From Silene conica (taxonomy: Eukaryota > Streptophyta > Magnoliopsida > Caryophyllales > Caryophyllaceae), in assembly GCA_029255685.2 (NCBI GenBank), contig CM055319.2, positions 11,580,747 through 11,644,746 on the forward strand: DNA of 64,000 nt, in the 5' to 3' direction. A program made the translations under genes and the position numbers. The first letter of the stretch is position 1, and the number at the start of each line of letters is the position of its first letter. Under the pieces are notes generated by a model. It was not told the DNA's origin. It saw nothing but the letters and a program-made list of their open reading frames with translations, and did no database searches. Shown here piece by piece: positions 45,553-57,237 of this stretch.

Positions 45553-47667
45553 GGTGACGCCAGTGTTTATTGTTTTTTGTTTTTGTTTCCCTTTTTGTTT
45601 AAGGAACTTTTTGTTCCTTAAACCCTCTCACTTTTTTCTTGTAGTTTCCATCTTATGCGCAGGTCAGTTCAAGGAGAACTCCTACCACTTGACCTCGAAA
45701 TTAAGAGGACTCTTAGAGAAAGAAGAAAACAACTTCTAGCAAATCAGGAAGGAGGCTCACCATCTTCCTTATTTCAAGAAGGCTTATTCGAATTACCACC
45801 ATCTTCACCAAAAACACCACCTTCACAACCAAATTCACCCATCAATCCACCTTCACCAAAAACACCATCTTTTACCTACTTTCCAGTTTTTCCTAAAGAA
45901 GAAGAGAACATGACAGAGGAAGCTACTATTGCCAGTCACTCCATGCCTCAGGCAAAGGACCTATACAAAGGGTTCACTTTACCTGCAGGTACTGGGAAGC
46001 CATTCGAGGCCAAGCCTGCCTATATTACTATGGTTGAAAGAAACCAATTTGGAGGCTCGGCCAATGAAGATGCTGCTAAGCATATTGAAATCTTCACAGA
46101 TTACAGATGCTCTATAGCACCCCCAGAAGGAGTAACGCAGGACCAGATTAAGCAGACCATGTTCATCTTCTCTCTTAGGGACTCTGCGAGAGAGTGGTAC
46201 AGAGATCTTGACCGCACTGCTGCGGGAGTCACAAATTGGAACACCTTAGCCTTAGCATTCTACAGGAAATATTATTCCGCGTCAAAGACTAATGCTTTAA
46301 GGGCGCAGATTACTAATTTCAAGCAAGGTCCCAATGAAGACTTTAGCGAGGCGTGGGACAGGTTCAAGAGACTTGTTCGATCCATACCACATCACGGATT
46401 CGAACAATGGTTCCTTTGCAACCAGTTCTACAATGGCCTCTATGATGACAACAAGGCCTATTTAGATGCTGCAGCTAATGGGAGATTCCAAGATAATTCA
46501 GGAGAGACTAAGGGTCTCAAGTTAATAGAAGATGTTGCTGTGCACCGTGCTGAGCATGGTACTTCCAGAGGAAATCAGAGGAAAAACGAGTACAACCTGT
46601 CAGCAATTGAGGCCTTGACTGCCAAGTTAGAAAAATTTGAGGCTGCAGGAAAGCTCGATCTAGGGAGTGGAAGCAAGGGAGGAATTTACCAGGTGAACGC
46701 CGTTCAGGACGGACCCTTTGCTTGTGAGAGGTGCGGTGGAGAAGGGCATGTGTCAAAGTTCTGTACTTCATCTAATGAAACATGTGCCGCTTTTCAGCAT
46801 TATCGTGGGAACAATTTCTATGACCCAAATAATAACAATGTCCATCCCAACTTAAGGTGGACAAGCCAGAATGTTCAAAACCCACAACACATGCAACCTC
46901 AGCAAAATTCCACTTATGTACCCCCACATAAACAAAACTTCCAAAGACCACCGTTCAACCCTCAACCACCTTCTAATCCACCACCCAACACAGATGCTCT
47001 TATCCAAAATCTTATCGGGTTGGTTCAGAAGGAGTCACAGGCTAGAGAGGCAGGGATGAAGATGTTAGAGTCCCAGATTGCTCAGATCGCGAGCAAGAAT
47101 GATACTAGGGCTCCGGGTCAACTTCCGACCAAACCAGACCAGAAGAAAGAGACTCTAAACGTCGTAACCCTGCGAAGTGGAGCTAAAGTGGGGGCTGAGA
47201 AAGAAAAACAGGCGAGTAGCAGCGAAGGCGGTCGACCGACCGAAAAATCTGGTCGACCGACCGCAGATCAGGATCCAGAAATTTTGCCTGAACAGGAGAC
47301 TGGTCGACCGACCGAAGATTCTGGTCGACCGACCATTGAAGCAGAACCTGAAGTTCCCTTTCGTCCAGATTTGCCGAATAACTTGCGGGATTTCCTTTTC
47401 AGGGGTGACAAGACCCCCAGGTTTTTAAAAAGGGCTGCAAATACGGAATCCTCAGCTGCTCCTTTTCCAGAGAGACTCGTGCCTTCAAAGGATCAGGTAT
47501 CTTTTGACAAATTTAAAGATGTGATTCGTTCATTGAATGTTCAAGTCCCATTTTTAGAATTAGTTCAACAGGTTCCTTCATATCTTAAATTCATGAGACA
47601 ACTTTTGTCACGAAAGAGGTCTCTAGAAAAGGTTGAGTCGGTAGCCCTCACTGAAGAGTCATCCAGT

Positions 47668-47905
47668 CACTACTACAAATCTAGGATAAGAGGACGCCTC
47701 TTAGAGGGCGGTTGAGGAGGAAATCGTCCTCTATCAACCAAATAAAATTGGCGCCATTAGTCCTATTACAAATAAGACGGTTAGCAAAACAACCGTCCTC
47801 TTTATCAATGTAATAAGGACGGTTGGTCAATTAAACCGTCCTCTTATTTAAAAAGAAGACGGTTGTATATTCAACCGTCCTCTTAACAGTCAATTATCCA
47901 AATAT
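47668..47905. repeat. CACTA-2 left subterminal repeats
   Basis: Repeated GACGGTTG and CAACCGTCCTCTT boxes in both orientations. Confidence 0.85.
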
Positions 47906-48563
47906 GACCTAAAATCTCATCTTCCACTGCCAATTGAATATACCCCCATACGATTCAATCATCCATTCTAAACGAAAAAAACCTAACTTTCCAAATTCTC
48001 GTTCATTCATCATCAATTTTCCATTCAATTATCAGCAAAGACGATTCAAACTGCCAATCAATTCTAATTCTTTGACATCAGAACGATACAATCTCGCGAT
48101 GCTAGTGGACGTTGGAGTGCCATCTAACTCACCAATATCAAGATCCTCTTAGAGTTGGAAATACTTCTACCGAAGTCCGTCTCATGTACCTAGTTGTATC
48201 TCTTAAACGGCATGCCTTCTTTCCTCATTACTATATTCTTGCATTTCTGCATCATTAATGTGTACAATTGTAACTCAGATACTGGAATAGAAGGAACCCA
48301 ATAAGCCCCATATAGGTGGGTTACTCACAGGTTAGTTAATTATAATGTTCGATATATGTTAATCTGGAAGGTTAAAGTTTGTAAATGTTCCTCGAAATTT
48401 CAAAAGCTTAGATATTTCGTCATATTTTTGGCTTAACTATAGCTTTATTTCACCAAGAGTGGAAATAGTTGCTTCATTTTCTTCAACTGTTATTTTATTT
48501 TGCTTTTTGTTTGTGCTTTCTTCTTACAAAGCGTCTTGCTTGTGATGGACACTATCACAAGCT

Positions 48564-48676
48564 GAAGACGGATATTGTTCTTCTCACAATAAGGCAAATG
48601 GGAGGGCATATGGGGAAAATGGAGCACCTCATGGTAGTGCCACTTGCATAATGTGAGAGGATCAATATCCGTCTTC
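48564..48676. mobile_element. Small inverted-repeat element (MITE-like) in CACTA-2
   Basis: GAAGACGGATATTG at 48564-48577 and its exact complement at 48663-48676 bound a 113-bp segment without coding potential. No target-site duplication is clear. Confidence 0.5.
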
Positions 48677-49189
48677 AATGAGAATTTGTGTTCTTATTAT
48701 AGCTGTTTTCCGACATTTTGTGACCAGGTTTGTGTGTTATCTTCTGCTCGTCTGGTACGACAACCAACCTGTGACCCACATTCGTCGTAGTTCGCCAACT
48801 TCTGGTTCACAATTAGGTATGTGTTTTCTTGCAACTTTTTTGATAAAGTAATCAAAACTCATCTGATTTTAGAAGCTTTGATTTCATTTGTCACCGAATT
48901 TCGAATTTCTACGAGTTTGGGATTAGGAATTCAATTATTATTATCATGTTAAGCCGTTAGGGTACAATGGTTATCTTTTAGAGGTAGGGGTTTCAATTAA
49001 ATTAGGGTTGGGGCTTTTTAATCATCTTAATTGAATATTCTAGTTCAGGGATTGGGGGTTCAAACACTTAATTCTTTTAGTTCGACTGGTATTTACGTTT
49101 AAATGGTAATCACTCTCGTTCCAACTAGTTTTTTACGTTTTCATTCATTTGTGACTGGTATTTTTATCAAATGTAAAGTACTTTGTGGA

Positions 49190-49760
49190 GGGTTTTTTTT
49201 TTTTTTTTTTTGGTAAAAGGTAAGTATAGAATATATCAAAACCAAATGTACATATGAGACTACATCTAATACAAGTTATTCGTAAACAATCTAATTGCTC
49301 TATGATAACTACTTGTAGTCTTCCGTTCTTCACTACCATCACTCGCACACCCAAAAGCTCTAATTCCGAATGCCAAAGACGATTAGTCCATACTGCCTAG
49401 TGCCCAACATTAAGACACCTAGAACGCTAAATCCCAAAACCCAGTAGATGCACAAAATAGATGAATCTAGCTTATGCATACTCGCAATTACGTGGACAGT
49501 GGTTAGCAATTTAACCCACTGCACGCCCACAAAGACAATTATGATAACCTTGCAACTCTACTGTAAAACGCATGCCCACAACTAAAATTATTCTCCTTCA
49601 ATTATTCTACACTAAAGCACTTAGTTATCTCAATTCCAATTGGATAGACAAGACCATCAGATGCTCCTGCAATCCATCAGCACTGACTATCTGCCAGCCG
49701 AATAAAGCAGACTGTACAGATGCACCAGCACAAACAGATACCACGACTTCTGTCTAGACA
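49190..49760 (-). mobile_element. Probable truncated LINE or SINE with poly(A)
   Basis: A run of about 20 T (from 49193), followed by GGTAAAAGGTAAGTATAGAATATA, looks like the complement of a LINE 3' end. On the minus strand no protein domain is recognisable upstream. The 5' limit is a guess. Confidence 0.35.
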
Positions 49761-52439
49761 CAATAGCCACAGTCCCAGCCATTGTATTGCAGACCCATAA
49801 GACTTGTTATATTTGTTAATATGCATTCAAAATGATGTCCAGAGTGTATCCTGAATTCCTGATGCTTCATCTGATAATAATTGATAGCTAAACTTATTTT
49901 GGTGGGTAGCTTCTCTGTGTGAATGCTGAAATGGGATTGATGCTTCAGTTTGTTTTCGTCTAAATGTTATTACGGAGTTTGAATGAATGTGTAAAACACT
50001 ATTGGGTTTGGAGTCGGGGACTGTGGTTGTGTATTCAATAGATATAAGGGTCTGAACTCTGAAATTGAGTTTTGAAAAAGGTAAAAGATTGTCTTCTTAG
50101 GAAACCAGCTGATTTCGTATGCAACTGTAGTTCATTCTTGACTGAAATGCAAGCTTAAATTTGGAACAGTGGCTTTATCCGTTAAACATGTCTTCTCATT
50201 TAGACTGTCGTCGATTTACAATTTTAATTGAATAAGCCATTTGCATAGTACTCAAATCACTGAAATTATAGTTCGAGGTAGCTTTTAGGTTCAGGAGCAC
50301 ATCATTGTTCTGTTGCAAACTCAAAGCTGGTTGCAATATATAGCACAATGGGTGAAGGGCATTCAACTGTTTGTTGCCTGTTTAGGGTCCTGAGAGCTAC
50401 AATTTCCTTTTCCAGTTAGACAGTCACTCACTTTCGTCGTACTCTTATGGTTGAGGTAGCTATGGATTCATGTCCCTTCAAGTGTGGAATAATTTCTAAA
50501 AGCAGTGTTTGCATATGCTACACATTACGACCACCCTAAACGGCAAAATTATTGTGTAAACTTCACTATTATGCAATGATTCAACTTGATATTGCGTTCT
50601 GGACGATGAAGACTTTCTTAGCAGTATTGTTATTGAATGGCAGAATGACAGGAGTAAACAGGGGAGAGTGCAAGCAGTAGCAGTATCTCGCGATATTTTT
50701 TAGAGCAGAAGCCTCTTCCAGAACAAATAATGAACAATGGAGAAGTCTTAGAGATGACGATTTGTCCCAAGTCTCCGGCATTCCTGGTGGTGTTTTCGTG
50801 CACATGAGTACACATGCTTCTCCTGTGTGCAAATTGTCTAGTATACCCCTTGATCAAGTTCTCTCTTTACTTTCCGTTTTTTTAAAAATGCGAGCTAATT
50901 TCAGTTGTCCATAGCCTACACAGGATGAAGTACAAATAGGTTGAGGCTGTTGATCATACTCTTAACTTGACTAGAAGTCTCTGAATTGATCAGTACCAGA
51001 TCAGCAGACGTAATAAAACGATAATCCACCATTGCAGCAACGCGAGCATTATTATTGCTCTACGAACATAGGTACGCTTGATCCTCATTATGTATGTCCA
51101 TTAGCTAAGCTGGTTCGTGACCACATAACAAGTATAGGCTTTACCGACAAATGCTTAATTTGCTATGGAAATTTTAGTTGCTAAACGTTCCAGCCTTGTA
51201 GTGTAGTTTTGTGTAGTGAAGTGTAGTGATGTCTGCTAAGTTTCGCTTTACAAGACATCTCTTATAATTAAAATGTACTGCATATTCAGTCTTGATTTTA
51301 CGAATGTTTTCACTGTATATTTGAAAATGGTTTCTGTTACACCTGATGCATGAGTTATCGAGATGAGCTGAAAGTTGTATACTGTATGCTAGATCCATCA
51401 GTAGGTCCTTGAGGCGTAAGCATATACTGAAACGTTTGTGTACTGACATCTATTGTACCGTTAAAACGTTTCCGTAGGAAGTAGGAAGTAGGAAGTAGGA
51501 ACTAGGAACTGTTAGTTTTGAGTATTTTTGTACTGGCTACATGCTCATTTCATTTCTTATTGTAAAACTATCTAAAAAGATGCTCAAGAAATGTGTATTC
51601 AAGCTTAGAATGGCGCCTGCACTTTAATTATCTCTTAACCTTGATGTTGTCTCGATTATTAGCCATCGTATCTCATATTTTTCTTACTATGTAGGATGTA
51701 TGACTACAGGGTCTCAATGGTTTTCAGGGTCTGCGTGGACAACTCCAGCTGCAGCGACTGCACTCTAGTTAAGGTAATTTACCAACTGCATAGCCATACT
51801 GCTATATAAATTCTTGTCGTGTTAGTCGATTCCTAACTAACTGCTGGTCAATTTCTAATTTTTAACTGACTGTTTCGTGTGAAACAATGTTTGCTGTAGT
51901 TCTTTTACGAGTTAAGAGTTCTATATGACCTTGATATCGCATTTGAACAGGTGGATAACATGGTATACTGCTGGAAGTTGTGCAAATTTTAACTGACCTT
52001 GAGATTCTTGTAGAGTTGTAGTAGAAGAAAAAGAGTATGCTGAACCAGGATCATCAGTAAGAGGCTTCTCATAGGGCGCGCTTTATACGCGAGACCCCTT
52101 TGTTTAATATAAGTATACATTTCCAACCACGCAAGAGATTTAGATTTGTAGAAGAGAGATTATGAGGTCCAAGACACATCATCATGGGGGAGCTTGTACC
52201 CTTTATAGTTACAAACTTATTCCTTTTTGTTCGGTTAGATTTAGAGTATAAATTTAACTCTTGTTGTATTTTTCGAATGTAAGATATGAAATATTTAAGT
52301 TAATGAAACAATTTTTATTTTAAAAATTAGTTTTCAAAGATCATGAATTTGATGTTATAAATTGGTGCAAAAAAAAGGATATCTATATTTATATATTGGG
52401 ACCAAAAAAAGGCGGGCAATATTAAAAAATTGACGCTAA
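49761..52439. other. CACTA-2 interior, unassigned
   Basis: No frame longer than about 90 codons is convincing. A piece at about 51728-51774 (after TTTTCAG, before GTAATTT) has splice-like borders and may be a captured exon. A short GGAAGTA repeat lies near 51476-51500. Confidence 0.4.
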
Positions 52440-52804
52440 AAAATTATGTGAGCATGTTCAAAACAAGACGGTTCCGAATCAAAACCGTCCTCTTTAAAAA
52501 TATCAAATAAGACGGTTACAAAGTTAACCGTCCTTAAAAACATCAAAGAAGACGGTTGCAAACTCAACCATCCTCCTTAGAAACTTCAAAGAAGACGGTT
52601 CTAATTAATTGGAACCGTCCTCTTTTATAAATTCAAAGAAGACGGTTCTAATTGCAACCGTCCTCTTTCTTAAATTCAAAGAGGACGGTTTGACTTTTTT
52701 TTCAACCGTCCTCTTAGGCAACGAGGACGGGTGAATTTAGGACGGTTGTATTCGGGTCTTAGGACGGTTTTGAACCGTCCTCGTTTCCCCTGTTTGTAGT
52801 AGTG
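52440..52804. repeat. CACTA-2 right subterminal repeats
   Basis: Seven or more AGACGGTT ... AACCGTCCTC inverted units lead up to the terminal repeat. Confidence 0.88.
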
Positions 52805-53665
52805 AGTTATTTAACGCATGTCATTGCCCCTCATAAACTAGAAGACCCTGGTAGTTTTTCTGTCCCCTGTAATATAGGAACCTTCCCAGTTAAGAAGGCT
52901 CTATGCGACTTAGGTGCTAGTATAAGTGTCATGCCCCTAAGTGTTGCCTTAAAACTAGGAATGACCGAATTTGCATTGACCAGTATGACAGTCCAGATGG
53001 CTGATCGCACATCTATGGAACCTGTAGGGGTGTTAGAAAACATCCCTGTCCGTATCGACAGGTTCTTCTTCCCAGTCGACTTTGTAGTTTTGGACATCCC
53101 AGAGGATGCCCATATACCTATAATTCTAGGAAGACCCTTTCTTCACACTGCGGGTGCCATTATAGATTTAGGTACTAGGACTCTAACCTTTAAAGTAGGC
53201 AAGCATTCTATTATCTATGGACTATCCTATAGGAAGAAGGACGCTATGACCCCCATCACATGTAATGCTATCACTTCTGAGAAAAAGTATGAGGTCATCA
53301 CTACTTCTCTACCTTTATTACCTGTTCCTGTATCTGTTTTTACACCTCCGCCCCAGATTGGGAGCAATAGGGAGGACACTTCTATTATGACTATTGCAGG
53401 AACTGGTTTTGGGAAACCCAAAGTGAAGGAAGCCATCGTCCAGAGAGGAGGAATGGGATGCTTAAGCTATGAAGAGGATGAGGATCCAGACGTCGTGGAT
53501 CGGGAGGAAAGAAAGAAGAGGAGGCAAGCTCAAGAAGAGAGACCGTCGCAAATACTTTGCGACGGCGGAAAGAAGATGTGTTTTGCTACTAAAGCAAAAA
53601 CCGTGGAGACTACGGCATGTCGTCAGAAGCCGTGGTCGGATATCTTCCGCATCTTTAGCGGATAG

Positions 53666-55672
53666 TTGTTTTTAAGTTGCAGTTTTAAGACAATTTATTT
53701 TATGTTGTGTGAGACTTTTTAATTTTGTTTGCTAGTAGTTTTAGATCCTTTCCTTTATGTTTGAGTAGTTAAAACTTTAAGAATCGTTCCGGGCATCTCG
53801 CGCATTGTTGGGCGCACATATTTTCTTGCTTTTTCAGGATTTACGAAGAAATGAAGACCTCCAGGACGCAGAGGGTCGACCGACCAGAAACATCGGTCGG
53901 TCGACCAGAGACGCTGTATCGCTGAATTTTCTGTGATTCACAGGAGGTCGGTCGACCTGTTACACCGGTCGGTCGACCTGCTCTCCGCTGTAGTCTTTCG
54001 TTTCTCTTCCTCAGAAATCGCGAAATTGACTTGGATACTTGAGTGGCACTGCTGACCACCAAAACCTCCCAGCTTACGCTGGTTTGGGGAGGTTTTTCTC
54101 ATACATCTATTAACCCAGTGAGTTCTTTCCAGTTTTTCCTTAGTTTTTAATTTCTTTGCATCTTTCTTTTAATTTTCTGAAACCTTTACTTAGGCTAATG
54201 CACAATGGGGACATTGTGCGGGTTGGTTTGGGGAATGGTTTCGTGTCACATGCATTGCATATTGTCACACGTTTATTGCATTTCTGTCTTGCATCGTTCT
54301 TTTCTTTATTTTCCTTACATATACAAAAATCCAAAAAAAATGAAAAAATTCAAAAATTCCAAAAAAATGCACGTTTATTTTAGCATATAGGTCGAGTCGG
54401 AACGAAAGTATTTCAAGGATGATTTAGCTATCTTATATGTTTATATCTTTACCTTGCCTTGTCAACTTGTTTTAGTATGAGAATCTTTCGCATATCTACG
54501 AGTTTTTGTCAACTTGCATATCTTGAGACTTGACTTATACCTTGGCAACCTACTATACATTCTAAGGTTTAGAGCTTATTTCCTGGTTTCATTCTTAAAC
54601 CAGTTGTCTAGGATGTGAGTAGTACTCCCCTTGGAACATGTTACATCAATATGCATAAACATGAACTTGAATTGCTATATACTTGTTTTACTATCTCGTT
54701 TTGTGAGTCTTGATACGTGCATTTGGGATCCCTTTTCTCATATTTACCCATAAGCCTTACATAGCCAGAATTGCCTTTTTATTCCCCCAAAACTACATCC
54801 CATACTTAGCCTACCCTTCCAAGCTAGTATTTGTGGTCTTTGGTTTATTTTTTTGAGGCATCTTGATTTGTATGCTATCATGAGCAAAAAGAGAAAGAAA
54901 AGAAAGAAAAGAAAAAGAACAAGAAAAATTCAGAAAAGAAAGAAGAAAAACGAAAAAAAAATCCGGAAAATACAGAACCAGTCGACCGACCGCCTTAATG
55001 GGTCGGCCGACCACCTGACATCATCAGAAAAAAAATTCGTTCCAAAAATCCCTTTCTTTTATATGTTATCACTCCCGTGCTTCATTCAAAAATATTTGGG
55101 AGTCCTTTCTTATATTTAATGTGAGAGTTGTGCTACAAAAAGAGCACTTTCTTAATATCAAAAAAAAATTTGTGAATTATGTTGTTGGGAAACGGTTTTA
55201 CTAGCTTGGCTACTAACCCCACATATCCAAAAACATCTTGACCACTTTTACCTTTTACCTCACATATCTTTCATTACCCCAATTGCATGTATCTGAGTCA
55301 CTTAATGGGATTGTTATACAAAGTTGTAGAATTCTTGTTCATGTTAGATTGCAGGCATGTTTTCATGGGTCGCAGTTAGGTGAGTGTCTCAACAAAATTA
55401 CTTCTTTCTATCTTCTACATATACTCACCCTTTGCTTCATGAGTGTCTCGAGCGTACCGCGAGAGTCCATAGTATAAAGTCTCTATAGTCTCTAGTGTTG
55501 CAAGTTTGACGACACTATAACTCGTTTGCATAATTTAAATACTTTCTCATTTTGTACTTGGCATTGGTATAGGCTTACATGTAAATTTCGCTCTGAGATT
55601 GAAATCGTTCCATTAGTTAGGATCGAGTCTATTTCCTGCTTGAGGGCAAGCAAGGGTTTGGTTTGGGGAATT
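53666..55672 (+). other. Family III 3' non-coding module, copy B
   Basis: It matches 41961-43967 almost base for base: three box pairs, two polypurine-like tracts, the hairpin at 54200-54219, the A/G tract and the terminal polypurine tract. Confidence 0.75.
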
Positions 55673-57232
55673 TGATACGTGTCTATTTTATGATGTTTTA
55701 CATCTATTTTTACACGTATTTGGTCGCTCATTTACTATGTTTTAGCCTTTATTTCCCACAAATCGTGTACTTTCGTATTTTTATGCACTTTTGCAGATTT
55801 ATGCGGAAAAGAAGCAATTTAGCACCAAATCCATATCCTCAAGTCTTTTGCTTAATTAGGGAATTAATGGAAAGTAAACTGGAGTCAAAAGTCAAGTGCC
55901 AAAAGTCAAAACAAGAGAAATCCGAAGATTTCCGTACAGAGGCGGTCGACCGACCACCCAAACGGGTCGGCCGACCAGTCCTGAATTTTAATGAAGCCCA
56001 AATTTCAAGGAATGCCGGAAATAAAAGAAGCCCAGCAAGAAACGGTCGACCGACCCATATAGTAGGTCGACCGACCACAACAGAAGCCCATACGATTCTT
56101 TTTCGGAAATAAATTAGAATTAGAGTCTTTAGGAAACTCTAATCTCTTACCCTATATAAGCTAATCTTGTAGCTAGGGTTTATTAGCAAGTTTTGCATCG
56201 AATCATCTAGTATCAAGTTTTATCATACTTAGTTTTATTTCAAGCTTTAGTTTTGTAATCTTTCAATAGTTCCCAAGCATTCATCAATAAAGTTAGTTTC
56301 TTTCTGCCCTAATTCCAAATTGTGGTAATTACTCTTTTAATCTTGCTTTATTATCGTTCTTGTTTTTATTACAATTGTTAAGTTAGAATCTCATGCTTTA
56401 TTGAATCTTGCATGCTTAAATTATTTACTATGTTCTCCATGTTTATTCCCAATTTTATAATCGTCTTAACAATCATGAGTAGCTAATTTTCATATGTTAG
56501 GATGTAGGGGATAAATATGCGTAGGTAGATAAAATTCGAAAGACCGACCTGTAGCAGGACCACGGTCGGCCGACCGGAATAGCTGGTCGGTCGACCGAGG
56601 CCGTGGTCGGCCGACTGGAGTAGCTGGTCGGTCGACCACTCGCGTTTTTTTTCTTATTTCGTCTTTTCTTGTCAATTATAATATCCTGCAATGAGACCAT
56701 AAGGAGACTTGTAGGATGTTAGTAATGACCTACCCAAGATTGAAAGATACGGGAAGGGCATTGGTTTACACCTTAAGACGGATAGGTTACTCAAGGCTGA
56801 AAGGTATGTGACCTGGAATTTAGGAATCACCCTTATTGTTGACACCCAATAATTGTGAGACCTAGGAACTAATAGCATAGGCCGAAAGGAGCTATTAGGT
56901 AGCATAGACCTAAAAAGATATGTTACACCCCCTTACGCGACTGCAATACATGTTGACCTTAGGATTTATTTTACCTTAGCTATTTATTACCCAAACATCC
57001 TAGCATCCCTTTTTATTATATTTTATTCTCATCTTTTATTGTTTGTTTATTTTAATCTTTACCTTAGACTTAGTAATCAACCAATTCAAACCCCCAAAAT
57101 TGTTACTTTAAACATTCACATCAAACAATAAACATTCCCCGCCTCCTTGTGGTTCGACCCTGACTTTCAGTATCTATTGTTAAAGTTAGGAATTATAAAT
57201 TTTATCTTTGGTACCCTCAACGACGGGCATCA
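55673..57232 (+). repeat. LTR3, family III
   Basis: It is 1560 bp. The first about 1300 bp differ from LTR1 at only a few positions. From about 56990 to 57170 it carries many more substitutions and small indels, then matches again to the end ACGACGGGCATCA. Confidence 0.9.
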
Positions 57233-57237
57233 ATAGC

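Larger units (their letters stand above)
47668..52804. mobile_element. CACTA-2, non-autonomous CACTA element
   Basis: Terminal inverted repeats are CACTACTACAAA and TTTGTAGTAGTG, with target-site duplication AGT (47665-47667 and 52805-52807). Subterminal repeats are AAGACGGTT / AACCGTCCTC. No transposase is visible. The interior looks like gene-derived or older repeat DNA and includes a small inverted-repeat element and a LINE-like tail. It is a different family from CACTA-1 and CACTA-3 judging by its subterminal repeat. Confidence 0.92.
45655..53665 (+). pseudogene. Family III gag-protease, copy B, split by CACTA-2
   Basis: It is the same protein as copy A from ATG 45655, open through the gag domain, knuckle and box-encoded linker (boxes 47230-47334), up to EESSS at 47667. 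There CACTA-2 enters. The frame resumes at 52805 after the AGT duplication with YLTHVIAPHKLEDPGSFSV, the protease DLG motif and ILGRPFLH, and ends at 53665. I see no stop besides the insertion. It differs from copy A by a handful of substitutions (for example R for C in the DLDRTAAGV motif). Confidence 0.9.
37403..57232 (+). mobile_element. Family III tandem pair of Athila-like gag-protease elements sharing a central LTR
   Basis: The order is LTR1, internal region A, LTR2, internal region B, LTR3. One target-site duplication, ATAGC (37398-37402 and 57233-57237), flanks the whole. Each internal region is 5003 bp once CACTA-2 is removed from B. Each encodes gag and protease but no reverse transcriptase, RNase H or integrase. 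Such a structure is expected from unequal recombination between LTRs of one insertion on sister or homologous chromosomes. Confidence 0.92.
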
